From: Deltaproteobacteria bacterium
GTDB taxonomy: Bacteria; Desulfobacterota; Binatia; Bin18
Reading direction: 5' to 3'
DNA length: 49,640 bases
NCBI GenBank assembly: GCA_009692435.1
Contig: SHZE01000009.1
Coordinates: forward strand, 1-49,640
This document shows positions 37,614 through 47,817 of the stretch, in pieces (within the stretch, counting starts at the first letter, position 1; the number at the start of each line of letters is the position of its first letter). Below the pieces are notes generated by a model, which was given only the letters and a program-made list of their open reading frames with translations, was not told the origin of the DNA and did no database searches. The translations under genes were made by a program, and so were the position numbers.

Positions 37614-38408
37614 ATGCAAGAATTCTTACGTGTTGCCCAAGACGCCGCGCATCAAGCTGGTGCCCTACTCAGGGATAACTGGCTAAAAGCAAAAACCATT
37701 GAGGTCAAGACGGATATTGTCGATCTCGTCACCAACGTTGATAAAGCCTCGGATGCGCTCATTACCCAGATCCTGCGCACGCAGTTCCCCACGCATCAAA
37801 TTATCGCTGAAGAGTCGGCGATTTCGGGGCCACCAAGCGACTACCGGTGGTACATCGACCCGATTGATGGAACTACGAACTTCGCGCACAGTTTTCCGCA
37901 TTTTGCCGTCTCTATCGCGCTGACACACAAAACCCAGGGGATCGTTGGTGTCGTCTACGACCCAATCCGCGATGAACTGTTCCGCGCCACGCGCGGCGAC
38001 GGAGCAACGCTGAACGGGCGTCCAATCCATGTCTCCCCTACGCCAACACTTGAGCAATCGCTCGTCCTCACCGGGTTTCCCTATGACCGCCGCAAGCGGA
38101 GTGAATACTATCTCAGCTTCTACCACGCCTTCATGCTCCGCACGCAAGGAGTGCGACGGTGCGGGTCCGCCGCGTTGGACTTGTGCTATGTCGCCAGTGG
38201 TCGCGCCGATGCCTTCTGGGAATGGCGACTCCATCCATGGGACACCGCCGCTGGATCACTCATTGTTGAAGAGGCAGGTGGGCGGATGAGTAACTTTTCC
38301 GGCAACGCGTTTGACATCACCGGCGAGCAGACGTTGGCATCGAATGGCACGTTACACAGTGAGATGGTCAAGGTCTTACAAGAAGTGATGGCAGCGCGGA
38401 GAGAATAA
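37614..38408 (+). CDS. suhB: Inositol monophosphatase family protein
   Basis: VDLVTNVDKASDALI, IIAEESA, YIDPIDGTTNFAHSFPHFAVSIAL, WDTAAGSLIVEEAGGRMS. Confidence 0.94.
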   Translation: MQEFLRVAQDAAHQAGALLRDNWLKAKTIEVKTDIVDLVTNVDKASDALITQILRTQFPTHQIIAEESAISGPPSDYRWYIDPIDGTTNFAHSFPHFAVSIALTHKTQGIVGVVYDPIRDELFRATRGDGATLNGRPIHVSPTPTLEQSLVLTGFPYDRRKRSEYYLSFYHAFMLRTQGVRRCGSAALDLCYVASGRADAFWEWRLHPWDTAAGSLIVEEAGGRMSNFSGNAFDITGEQTLASNGTLHSEMVKVLQEVMAARRE

Positions 38409-38425
38409 ATCGGAAGAACGCCAAG

Positions 38426-39466
38426 TCATGCGGCGGCAATAATCCGATGCGCCCGATCAACCAGTTGCGGCACTTTCCACTCGAACTCATTGGCTTTGGG
38501 ATTCGAGGCCGTGCCTTCAATATAATGGCGATAGAGCCCCTCAAGGATGATCGCCAATTTCCACACTGCGAGACAGTGATAAAACGCGAAATGTTTCATC
38601 GTCCGTCCGGTTTTCTCCTCGTACCGCGCCACGAGTTCGTCACGCGAGTGAAAGCCGGACTGCGACGTAATGTGGTTACTCTCTTTCGGTTCCGGCTCTG
38701 GCGGGTCTCCGGTCGGCCCCCAATACGTCATCACCCAACCGAGATCAGCCAACGGATCACCAAGTGTGGCCATTTCCCAGTCAAAGATCGCGACCAGTTG
38801 CGCTGGATGTGGCGTGAACATGACATTATCGAGCTTATAATCGCCATGCACGATGGTCGTCGCGCTCTGTTCCGGCAGATGTGCCGTGAGCCATTCCGAG
38901 ACTTTCTGAAGCCCAGGTAATGGCCGAGTGCGCGGCACGGTAAGTTCGAGCTGACCAGCCCAGCGACGTAATTGACGTTGCAAAAACCCTTGGGGTTTCC
39001 CAAGAGTCGCCAACGAAGTCTCTTGCCACTTCACCGCATGCAGTTCGACGAGCGCATCAATCAACTCCTCACCGATACGCTTGCGGTCCGCCGTCGCCGC
39101 AAACTCCGGCGGCAGTTGCTCGCGGATCACCACTCCCTCAATACGCTCCATGAGATAGAATGGCACGCCGATAATAGAGAGGTCTTCGCAGGCGACCACT
39201 GGGCGCGGCACCCGCACCCCAGTCGCGGCAAGCCCGGACAGGACGCGATACTCGCGCAGCATGTCATGCGCGGTCGGCAGGATGTCCCCGCGCGGTGGGC
39301 GACGCATCACCCACTGTTTCGGTCCCCAGGACACATAGAAGGTCTCGTTCGAGAACCCAGCTTCATGTTTCTTAACGGTTAGTGCACCGTCTTGCGCTGG
39401 AAGCTTTTCCCGAGCAAAAGATTCCAGTTTGACCATGTCGATCAGCGTGTTGGATTGTTGACTCAT
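38426..39466 (-). CDS. Phosphotransferase (APH) family protein
   Basis: TTIVHGDYKLDNVMFTPHPAQLVAIFDWEMATLGDPLADLGWVMTYW. Confidence 0.92.
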   Translation of the reverse strand: MSQQSNTLIDMVKLESFAREKLPAQDGALTVKKHEAGFSNETFYVSWGPKQWVMRRPPRGDILPTAHDMLREYRVLSGLAATGVRVPRPVVACEDLSIIGVPFYLMERIEGVVIREQLPPEFAATADRKRIGEELIDALVELHAVKWQETSLATLGKPQGFLQRQLRRWAGQLELTVPRTRPLPGLQKVSEWLTAHLPEQSATTIVHGDYKLDNVMFTPHPAQLVAIFDWEMATLGDPLADLGWVMTYWGPTGDPPEPEPKESNHITSQSGFHSRDELVARYEEKTGRTMKHFAFYHCLAVWKLAIILEGLYRHYIEGTASNPKANEFEWKVPQLVDRAHRIIAAA

Positions 39467-39541
39467 CGTCTCCTCGTGAGCGCCAAGCGCGGGTCCTGGA
39501 TACCATTCCTCGTCACAAACATAAATCCCGGATCGTGGAAT

Positions 39542-40789
39542 TTACGTCGTTGGATAAGGTGGTGGCTTGGGCGTCACCGTGAACAGCACCAACGACACCA
39601 CGCTGGTCACCACCGCATACGTAAACGCGAGATGATAACTCCCCGTCGTGTCGCGCAGATAGCCAGCAATCATTGGCCCCCACGCCCCCAGCACACCGGC
39701 ACCAGCGAAGAGGAATCCACCAATCGTCCCGGCATGGCGGCGCCCGAACAGATCGCCAATCAACGCCGTGAAGAGGGTCGCCATGCTCCCATAAAAGAAA
39801 CCAAAGGCGGCGGCACCACAGTAGAGCACCGTCAAGCTCCGCGCGTTCACGAATAGCAGATAGGCGACCACGTGCATGACCAAGCTCAGCATCAATCCTT
39901 GTCGGCGACCGATTCGATCAGACAGCGCCCCCAAAGAAAGGCTTCCAATAAAGGCGCACAGTCCCATGATGCTCACCGCGAATGCTCCCTGGGTGGGAGA
40001 AAATCCCAGATCGCGAGCAAAGGCGACGATATGGACAAAAGGCACCGGAACCGAGAAAAGCATGATGACAAACACGAGGAACAACAACCAGAAGGCGGGG
40101 AATCGCCAAGCTTCTTGTAATGACCAGCCCGTCAAAGGCGCGGTGACAAGTGCCCCTTCAGAAAGAACGTTCGCGGCTGAGGGGAGATCCCCATCCGGCG
40201 CGAGGCCAAGCAGCTCTGGGCTGCGCACCATGAAACGCGCGACAATATTCAGCACAATCACGATCACCACGCCGCAGGTCAAATACACTGAACGCCACCC
40301 ATAGTGAGGAATGAGCGCGGCAAACAACGGGGGACACAACAGAATGCCACAGCTACTCCCGCACGAGGCGAGCCCGAGCGCCAACCCCCGCTTCCGCTGA
40401 AACCATTTCATGACTGTCGTATTACACGGGATAAATGCCGTGCTCATGCCTAACGCCGCGATGAATCCGTAGAACAGATACATCTGCCACCGCGCGGAGA
40501 CTTGGCTGGTCGCCATGATGCCAACCCCCAGGAGCATCCCACCAAAGGCGATAACCACCGTCGGCCCCTTGGAATCCGTCAACCGACCGCTCAGCCAACT
40601 GCACGCACTATACGTCATGCTGTAAAGCGAGAACGCCCCAGCGATACTCGCCCGGTGCCAGCCGAGTTCATCCAGCATGAACGGCAGAAAAACACCAAAG
40701 GAATACTGCACGCCGTAGGTCAAGAGCAAGATAAGAAACGCACACGCGGTGACGATCCAGCCATAGAATAGAGGAGGTGAAGGGGACAT
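39542..40789 (-). CDS. MFS transporter (monocarboxylate/OFA-like)
   Basis: PPLFYGWIVTACAFLILLLTYGVQYSFGVFLPFMLDELGW; 12 TM pattern. Confidence 0.9.
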   Translation of the reverse strand: MSPSPPLFYGWIVTACAFLILLLTYGVQYSFGVFLPFMLDELGWHRASIAGAFSLYSMTYSACSWLSGRLTDSKGPTVVIAFGGMLLGVGIMATSQVSARWQMYLFYGFIAALGMSTAFIPCNTTVMKWFQRKRGLALGLASCGSSCGILLCPPLFAALIPHYGWRSVYLTCGVVIVIVLNIVARFMVRSPELLGLAPDGDLPSAANVLSEGALVTAPLTGWSLQEAWRFPAFWLLFLVFVIMLFSVPVPFVHIVAFARDLGFSPTQGAFAVSIMGLCAFIGSLSLGALSDRIGRRQGLMLSLVMHVVAYLLFVNARSLTVLYCGAAAFGFFYGSMATLFTALIGDLFGRRHAGTIGGFLFAGAGVLGAWGPMIAGYLRDTTGSYHLAFTYAVVTSVVSLVLFTVTPKPPPYPTT

Positions 40790-40860
40790 CCTGGCTTTCG
40801 CTCCAAGTCCGACACGTAAGAGTCCCCTCCCCTCGTGGAGAAAGAAGAAAAGGAACTCGC

Positions 40861-42117
40861 TTAACTCGCCTGCAACACGACTTGTGGAGGAACCATTTCT
40901 TGTTCTGACTTCTTTGCGGAGGGGAGCGTGAGCGCGAGAAGAGCGGAGATTAAGCCAGTTCCCGTGCTCGTGAGAAACGGGATCGTATAACTTCCGAAGA
41001 TGTCATACAACTTTCCACCCATAAGCCCCCCGAATCCCATCCCGACTGACGCAATCATGAAGAAGACGCCGAGGATGGAGCCGATGAAGCGCGTGCCAAA
41101 ATGCTCGCGGAAGAGCATCGCATACACCGGCATCGGGCCAGCGTAGCCAATCCCGAATACCACCGCCCAGAGATAAAACGAAGACGGTTCGTGGGCCTGA
41201 ATGAACGGCGGCACCATTACCGCCTGCAGTCCTAAAAACAGCGCCATCGCCCATTTTCCACTGATACGGTCGGCCAACATCCCACAGGCAATCTTGCCTA
41301 CCAAGCCAGAGATGGCCATGACCGCCGCGACTTTCGATGCCGTTGATCCCACCAGGCCCATATCCGTCATGTGACTAAAACCATGGAGCAAGATACAGGA
41401 ATGGCAAATACAGCAGCCCAACACCATAAGATTCAGGGTCCAGAACACCCGAGTCTGCATTGCCTGGCGCAGCGTCAGATGAACGTTCGGCATTCTTGAT
41501 GTCAATCCTGCCGCCCGACTGGAGGCATAACGCTGGCTCTCTTCTTCGGAATAATCACGGATGAGCATGGCAAGCGGAAAGATCAGAAGCGACCCCACGC
41601 CCAACCACAGATACACCCCTCGCCAATCCGTCTGCGTCAGCAAGTACACGGTTAACGGAGCGAATACCGCAGGTCCGACATTTTGTGACTGCGCAATTGC
41701 CAAGGCGAGTCCTTGGTTCTGGGTAAACCACTTGGTAATGAGCACCGTCAGCGGGACCGCTGCAGCAGAGCGACCAATCGCCATCACCACCCCAAAGGCA
41801 AAGTACAGGTGGACCAAAGATTGAATTTGGCTCATCAAGATGGTCCCGATAATAAAGAGGATGCCACCAGCAATGAGCAAGCGGCGGGAACCAAAACGGT
41901 CGGTAAGCACCCCACAAGCGAGGTTGCCAAGGCCAAAGCAGATAAAGTTGATCATCGACGCAACCGAGATGGTTCCACGATTCCACTGGAACTGTTCGGA
42001 AATCGACTTGAACATGATGCCGAAAGAGTCGACGATCCCAAACATAATGAGCGTCAGAAAAAGCCCGGCAAAAACGATCACCCACCCGTAAAAGAACTTC
42101 CCCTGTGATTCCGGCAT
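40861..42117 (-). CDS. MFS transporter (second OFA-like)
   Basis: GKFFYGWVIVFAGLFLTLIMFGIVDSFGIMFKSISEQFQWNRGTISVA; start taken at MPESQG after GGAGGGGGA. Confidence 0.9.
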   Translation of the reverse strand: MPESQGKFFYGWVIVFAGLFLTLIMFGIVDSFGIMFKSISEQFQWNRGTISVASMINFICFGLGNLACGVLTDRFGSRRLLIAGGILFIIGTILMSQIQSLVHLYFAFGVVMAIGRSAAAVPLTVLITKWFTQNQGLALAIAQSQNVGPAVFAPLTVYLLTQTDWRGVYLWLGVGSLLIFPLAMLIRDYSEEESQRYASSRAAGLTSRMPNVHLTLRQAMQTRVFWTLNLMVLGCCICHSCILLHGFSHMTDMGLVGSTASKVAAVMAISGLVGKIACGMLADRISGKWAMALFLGLQAVMVPPFIQAHEPSSFYLWAVVFGIGYAGPMPVYAMLFREHFGTRFIGSILGVFFMIASVGMGFGGLMGGKLYDIFGSYTIPFLTSTGTGLISALLALTLPSAKKSEQEMVPPQVVLQAS

Positions 42118-42311
42118 TCCCCCTCCTATCGAAGCGTGCCGCGGCACGAGACCAAGAATTCGGACAGTGGACATGAACTTCAAGGGGGAGTCAATGGAGA
42201 ATAAAAAATTAAGAAGGAAAAATTAGAAACGGCGACACGCATACAACAAGAAGAAATGTTTCGCCTCTTCATTTCCACACGCTGCGTTCTTCACTTTTCA
42301 TTTTTCATTCC

Positions 42312-44339
42312 CTACACCTCTCGTCCTATCTTCTCTCCCTCATAGATCACCGCCTCCAACTTGCGCGGCGCGACGGCGTCGCCAATGCGATGAATGGCTT
42401 TGAAACTGGACCGGAGCTCATGAAACAAGGCGTCATTGGGGCTGCGCATCATCGCCAAGATCACCGTGTCCGCGGTCACGGTCCGCCGCTCGCTCCCCCA
42501 GATGTCGTACACCTCAACCTGATGTCCGTCGATGGACTCGACAAACTGTTGGGCCGAGAGCTTCACTCCCACCGCCTTGAGACGAGGAAACAGATGCGCC
42601 ATCTCTAAGGTTTTGAGCGTGTCTTCGCCGACAAAGAGATGTGGCGTGATGACCTCCACACTCGCTCCCCCACTCGCCAGCACCTCGGCCAGCCCCAATG
42701 GCAAATAGCTGTCGGTCTCATCGAGAATGAGCACTCGTTTCCCTAACGCTGTGACATCGACAAGCGCCTTGCGGATTGCCTCAGCGATATCGAGCACGTG
42801 CGATTGCTCCACTCCTGGCATCGTTTCGCGATCAATCCGATACGGACTGTACCCGGTGCGATCATACGAAGCCCCGGTGGCGCAGATAACGATGTCGGGC
42901 TTTTCTCCCACGACCAGATCGGTGGTCGCGATCGTATGCAATCGCACTTCAACGCCGGCTTTTTCCAGCGGCCGGGTGAGGTTGTCGATAGCGGATTGCC
43001 ATCCCGCGCGTGTCGGTAAGCGTTTGAGGAGATTGAGATGTCCACCCAGTTCACCTGCCTGCTCGTACAGCGTCACCTTGTGTCCACGCCTGGCCGCGAC
43101 CGCGGCGCATTTCAATCCCGCGGGCCCGCCACCAACCACGACAATCTTCTTCGCTCTGCCTTGCGCCACTTTCTTGAGCGACCCTTCTCCCCATTGGCGC
43201 TCGCGGCCCATCACGGGATTCACCACACACGTCACTTCAACATTATCAATCAACCGACTGATGCACACATTGGCCCCAACACAGCGAGTGACCTCGTCGT
43301 CACGCCCCTCACGCGTCTTGTTGACAATAAAGGGATCCGCCATGTGCGCCCGTGTCATCGCCACCATATCCGCCGCGCCATCAAGAAGAATCTGCTCGGC
43401 CATGTGGACATCAATGATCCGACCCACGATAAAGATTTTCGCGCGGTCACCAACAATGTCCTTGGCCCGCTTGCCGAACGGCACCATGAACCCTTCCGGG
43501 ACACTGCCCATGGGAGCCACCGCCAGGTGGAGGGTATGGTATCCACCGCCGGAGATGTTGAAGAAATTAAATAAGCCCGTGGCCGCGAAAATCTCAAGCT
43601 GTTCTTCCGCTTGTTCTGGCGTGATCCCCGCGGCCCCAAGGAATTCATCAAACGACAAGCGCAGACCGATGGTGAACTCGCTCCCCACCCGTTTGCGAAT
43701 CGCTTCGCCAATGTCAATCACCATCTGACACCGGTTGCGGACCGAACCACCATATCGGTCCGTCCGTTTATTAAAGACCGGGCTCAGGAACTCGCCCAAC
43801 AGCTGGCTATGCGCGGCGTGCACTTCGACGCCGTCGATGCCGGCGAGTTGCACATTGACCGCAGACTCGCCGAAGCCTTTGAGAATTTCATCAATCTGCT
43901 CCTGCTCCATCACCATCGGCGTTTCGTTATAGATCACCGAAGGCACCCGTGATGCCGCCCACAGCGGACGCCAGTGGTCGATATACATGGTGCCTTTGCC
44001 CTGCGTCCCGCACGCGAAAAGCTGCACGAACTGTTTACAGCCGAACTGATGCACGGCTTCCGCGAGCTTTTCATATTGGGGAATCACCCGCCGCTCCCAG
44101 GCAACGCACCCGGCATGGTAGTTCATGCCCACGGGGTGCACCGCTTGTTGCTCAAGCACGAGCAGTGCTGCTCCGCCCCGCGCGCGCTCTTGATAGTAAG
44201 CAATGTGACGGTCGCTGATAATCTCGTCTTTCCCATAGAGCTGGGTGTGTCCCGTAACCATGATACGGTGCTTGACCGTCAGCGTCCCAATAGTCAGCGG
44301 CGTCCATACCTGCGTGAGGGGCAAAGGGGCATCAGACAC
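42312..44339 (-). CDS. NADH:flavin oxidoreductase (OYE/2,4-dienoyl-CoA reductase-like) with C-terminal FAD/NAD domains
   Basis: OYE barrel (HRIMVTGHTQLYG..., GVEVHAAHSQLLGEFLSPVFNKRTDRYGGSVRNR), RCVGANVCISRLIDNVEVTCVVNP, IVVVGGGPAGLKCAAVAARRGHKVTLYEQ. Confidence 0.92.
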   Translation of the reverse strand: MSDAPLPLTQVWTPLTIGTLTVKHRIMVTGHTQLYGKDEIISDRHIAYYQERARGGAALLVLEQQAVHPVGMNYHAGCVAWERRVIPQYEKLAEAVHQFGCKQFVQLFACGTQGKGTMYIDHWRPLWAASRVPSVIYNETPMVMEQEQIDEILKGFGESAVNVQLAGIDGVEVHAAHSQLLGEFLSPVFNKRTDRYGGSVRNRCQMVIDIGEAIRKRVGSEFTIGLRLSFDEFLGAAGITPEQAEEQLEIFAATGLFNFFNISGGGYHTLHLAVAPMGSVPEGFMVPFGKRAKDIVGDRAKIFIVGRIIDVHMAEQILLDGAADMVAMTRAHMADPFIVNKTREGRDDEVTRCVGANVCISRLIDNVEVTCVVNPVMGRERQWGEGSLKKVAQGRAKKIVVVGGGPAGLKCAAVAARRGHKVTLYEQAGELGGHLNLLKRLPTRAGWQSAIDNLTRPLEKAGVEVRLHTIATTDLVVGEKPDIVICATGASYDRTGYSPYRIDRETMPGVEQSHVLDIAEAIRKALVDVTALGKRVLILDETDSYLPLGLAEVLASGGASVEVITPHLFVGEDTLKTLEMAHLFPRLKAVGVKLSAQQFVESIDGHQVEVYDIWGSERRTVTADTVILAMMRSPNDALFHELRSSFKAIHRIGDAVAPRKLEAVIYEGEKIGREV

Positions 44340-44363
44340 AAAACTCTCCTCTTCACAATTATT

Positions 44364-44762
44364 TCAATCGGGCAACAACGCCGTACACTTAATTTCCACC
44401 AACAAGCCGGGCATGGCTAACGCGGTTGTGCCAATTCCGGTCCAAGTCGGCAATTGATCCAGGTTGGTCAAATAACGATCTTTCACCTGCATGAAGAGCG
44501 ACAGATCACGCATGTCGGTATGATACGTGACCATGTCGACAACATCATCGAACGTGACCCCAGCGGCGGTCAGCACCTTCTTCACATTCTCGAACGCTTG
44601 CACGAACTGCGCCTCTTTCCCTTCGACCACGTTGAGGTGTTCGTCGCGTCCCACTTGTCCGGCGATATACAGGAGTGGGCCGGCCTTCACTCCAGGCGAA
44701 TAACGAAACCGCTCAGAGATATTTTTCATACTGTGGGGAACCACGGATTCTCGTCTTGGCAT
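44364..44762 (-). CDS. RidA family protein
   Basis: YSPGVKAGPLLYIAGQVGRDEHLNVVEGKEAQFVQAFENVKKVLTAAGVTFDDVVDMVTYHTDM. Confidence 0.9.
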   Translation of the reverse strand: MPRRESVVPHSMKNISERFRYSPGVKAGPLLYIAGQVGRDEHLNVVEGKEAQFVQAFENVKKVLTAAGVTFDDVVDMVTYHTDMRDLSLFMQVKDRYLTNLDQLPTWTGIGTTALAMPGLLVEIKCTALLPD

Positions 44763-44910
44763 GTCGCTGATTCTCCTCTGCGTTCCGCGTTGACTTCCGT
44801 TCTTGTGTAGTCTAGTGGGGGAACGCAGTCAAATTGTTCGGCCCCAACACCACGTGCGGGGCATCGCATTCATAAGCATTTTGCATTTTGATGACAAGGA
44901 GGAAGCGAGT

Positions 44911-45786
44911 ATGGACCTTGGTATTCTCGTCCCGGCAACCCAGGAAACGAAGAACATGACAGAGATTGCCCAACGCGTTGAAGCCCTGGGCTTTGAATCC
45001 TTATGGATTCCCGAACATCCCGTGATCCCGGTCGGTTTCCAAACTCAAGTGCCGGGCGGGGGGAAACTCCCGGACCATTACCATCGCTGGGCCGATCCGT
45101 TTATTGCTCTCACGGTCGCCGCCACCGCGACGAAACGCATTAAACTCGCGACAGGTATTTGCCTCCTGCCGGAACGCGAAACGTTGATGACGGCGAAAGT
45201 CATCGCGACGTTGGATATGTATTCTGGTGGTCGTGTCATTCTCGGCGTTGGCGCTGGCTGGTTGAAGGAAGAAACCGAGGCGATGGGCGCGAACTTCCGT
45301 CTCCGCTGGAAACGCTTACGAGAAACGGCGGAAGCGTTGCGCATTTTGTGGACGCACCCGGAACCAAGCTACCAGGGGGAACTCGTGCAATTTCCGCCAG
45401 TGTATTGCAATCCCAAACCCGTGCAGAAATCCGGGCCGCCGATCTTTCTTGGTGGTCATGTGCCGAAAGCCTTAGACCGGGTCGCACGCTCTTACGATGG
45501 CTGGTGCCCACTGTCCAACGATCCCGTCGATTATAAGAAAAAAGTGGAAATTATTCGACAAGCGGCGAAAGAAGCAGGGCGGAATCCCGAGGCCTTACAG
45601 ATGTCCGCCTTGGTCGATCCACAAGATGGCGCGCTGTCCGCCGATACCCTCAAAGCATTTCGTGATGCGGGCGCGACTCGGATCGTGCTTTTCTCACAAC
45701 CCTTCGCGCAGGAAATCGCGAATGGAAATGCGCTTGGGTGCATTGACCGCGTCACGCCGGTTCTCGAACGCGCGCGGAAAATCTAG
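44911..45786 (+). CDS. LLM class F420-dependent oxidoreductase
   Basis: AQRVEALGFESLWIPEHPVIP, LATGICLLPERETLMTAKVIATLDMYSGGRVILGVGAGWLKEE; AAGGAGG upstream. Confidence 0.93.
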   Translation: MDLGILVPATQETKNMTEIAQRVEALGFESLWIPEHPVIPVGFQTQVPGGGKLPDHYHRWADPFIALTVAATATKRIKLATGICLLPERETLMTAKVIATLDMYSGGRVILGVGAGWLKEETEAMGANFRLRWKRLRETAEALRILWTHPEPSYQGELVQFPPVYCNPKPVQKSGPPIFLGGHVPKALDRVARSYDGWCPLSNDPVDYKKKVEIIRQAAKEAGRNPEALQMSALVDPQDGALSADTLKAFRDAGATRIVLFSQPFAQEIANGNALGCIDRVTPVLERARKI

Positions 45787-45810
45787 GCCAACTTTTGGAA
45801 GGACATCGCC

Positions 45811-46800
45811 ATGAAAGCAATCGTCATTATCCCAGGCGGGAAAGGTGGCACGCTTGAACTTCGTGATGTTCCTGAGCCCAAACCGCGACCTGGTCAGCTC
45901 CTGATCCGCGTAAAGGCCACGGGCCTGAACCGCGCGGATCTGTACCAGCGGCGCGGTGGCTACCCTACCCCACCTCCAGCCAACGCCGGGGCTTTGATAA
46001 TCGCGGGCCTCGAAGCAGCCGGTGAAGTGGCAGCCGTGGGCGAAGGCGTCTCCGGCTTTCAGGTTGGGGATCGCGTCATGGCGATGTGCTTCAGTGGGTA
46101 CGCTGAGTATGTCGCTGTCGATCACCGCGTCGCTGTCCAGGTGCCACACAAGATGAGCTGGTCCGAAGCCGCGGCCATTCCGGTTGCGTACATCACTGAA
46201 CATGATGCGCTCATCACCAATGCGCGCCTGCAACCCGGAGAGTCGGTGTTGATCAACGCCGCCTCCTCCTGTGTTGGTGTCGCCGCGATCCAACTTGCGA
46301 AACTCTTCGGGGCGAGGCCGGTGATTGGCTCAAGCGGCGTCACCGCGAAACTTGCGACATTGAAGTCGGTAGGACTCGATCACGGCATCAACTACCGTGA
46401 CGAGAACTTCGCCGATGTGGTGCTGAAGCTCACTGACAACAAAGGCGTGGACATCATCATCGACCAGGTGGGAGCCTCGCAGTTCCCGGATAACCTGCGC
46501 TGCATGGCGTTGCGTGGGCGCCTCGTGAGCGTTGGGCGGTTGGGCGGCAATGACAGCACGATCAATCTCGACTTTCTCGCTCTGCGACGATTATCTCTGA
46601 TTGGGGTGACGTTTCGCACCCGCACGATGGATGAGCGCGCGGAGATCGTCCAGCGATTTAAGTCGGATGTCCTGCCCGCGCTGACCGACGGACGCCTGCG
46701 CCCGATCGTGGACCGAGAGTTTCCACTCAAAGACGCCCTTGCCGCCCAAGAATACCTGGCCTCCAATGCCCAGCTCGGCAAAATTGTTCTGGTGGTATAA
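45811..46800 (+). CDS. NAD(P)H quinone oxidoreductase / zinc-less MDR protein
   Basis: LLIRVKATGLNRADLYQRRGGYPTPPPANAGALIIAGLEAAGEVAAVG; VLINAASSCVGVAAIQLAKLFGARPVIGSSG. Confidence 0.93.
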   Translation: MKAIVIIPGGKGGTLELRDVPEPKPRPGQLLIRVKATGLNRADLYQRRGGYPTPPPANAGALIIAGLEAAGEVAAVGEGVSGFQVGDRVMAMCFSGYAEYVAVDHRVAVQVPHKMSWSEAAAIPVAYITEHDALITNARLQPGESVLINAASSCVGVAAIQLAKLFGARPVIGSSGVTAKLATLKSVGLDHGINYRDENFADVVLKLTDNKGVDIIIDQVGASQFPDNLRCMALRGRLVSVGRLGGNDSTINLDFLALRRLSLIGVTFRTRTMDERAEIVQRFKSDVLPALTDGRLRPIVDREFPLKDALAAQEYLASNAQLGKIVLVV

Positions 46801-46834
46801 GCGAAAACCCGAATCCCCAAGGAGAAGAACCCGC

Positions 46835-47584
46835 ATGCCGTTCACAACTGTCCGCACGAACCACCTCAATGGTGTTGCCACCATCACGCTGCACCGCCCC
46901 GAAGCTCTCAATGCCATCACCACGACCATGCTGGCCGAACTCAAGCACGCGCTCGAAGAGGCGGCCAAGGATGACACGATCGGCGTCGTTGTTCTCACCG
47001 GAACCGGGCGGGCGTTCTCGGCTGGCGTTGACCTCAAAGCGTTGGGAAACCGATCCCTGGACAAAGGTGGCATCGGCCCGATTCTTGATGATCCCGCGCG
47101 AGCGGTGATTGCGACTATCCAATCAATCGCAAAGGTCGTGATCGCCAAAGTGAACGGCTACTGTTTCACCGGCGCGCTAGAGATCGCGTTAGCATGTGAT
47201 CTGATGATTGTCGCCGAGGAAGCCAAGTTTGGAGATACCCACGCCAAATGGGGGCTCCGACCAACCTGGGGCATGAGTGCCCGTCTTCCACAAGCAGTGG
47301 GATTGCGCAAAGCCCGCGAACTCTCGTTCACGGCGGAGACCTTCACTGGCCGTGATGCCGCGACGTGGGGTTTGGCGAATTCCGCGGTCCCACTGACCGC
47401 ATTAGATCAAACCGTGCAAGCGTTAGCGGACAAAATTCTCGCCAACAGCCGCGGGTCCCTGGCCGCCTACAAGACGCTTTACAACCAAGGGATTGGCAAA
47501 ACGGTTGACGATGCGCTCGCCTTCGAGAACTCCAGCGTTTTCTCGATCAGCGATACCAGCGAACGGATCGCCAAGTTTCGCTAG
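46835..47584 (+). CDS. Enoyl-CoA hydratase/isomerase family protein
   Basis: GVATITLHRPEALNAITTTMLAELKHALEEA, VVVLTGTGRAFSAGVDLKALG, KVNGYCFTGALEIALACDLMIVAEEAKFGDTHAKWGL; AAGGAG upstream. Confidence 0.93.
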   Translation: MPFTTVRTNHLNGVATITLHRPEALNAITTTMLAELKHALEEAAKDDTIGVVVLTGTGRAFSAGVDLKALGNRSLDKGGIGPILDDPARAVIATIQSIAKVVIAKVNGYCFTGALEIALACDLMIVAEEAKFGDTHAKWGLRPTWGMSARLPQAVGLRKARELSFTAETFTGRDAATWGLANSAVPLTALDQTVQALADKILANSRGSLAAYKTLYNQGIGKTVDDALAFENSSVFSISDTSERIAKFR

Positions 47585-47690
47585 TCCTCAGTCCCGATCA
47601 TGGTGTCTGTCCCGGGTCCGTCGTGCTCCACATCCTGGTGTGTGTTCCTTAATGAACCTTGAGAAACAAAATCGGTAATGCCACTTTATC

Positions 47691-47726
47691 CCCCTCACCC
47701 TGCCTCTCTCCCAGCCGGGAGAGGGG
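47691..47726. repeat. Dispersed CCCTCTCCC/GGGAGAGGG palindromic element, copy 3
   Basis: cccctcaccctgcctctctcccagccgggagagggg. Confidence 0.9.
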
Positions 47727-47817
47727 ACCTGAAAGCACCATCTCTACTATTCCCGAATTTGATCTTCCAAATTGATTAGTGAAAGAGCAAACTTTTTCCG
47801 GCAAAGGAGACAATCCG

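Noticed and set aside
44790-44830. TTGACT-like -35 promoter upstream of the LLM gene at 44911
   Set aside because: No convincing -10 box at proper spacing.
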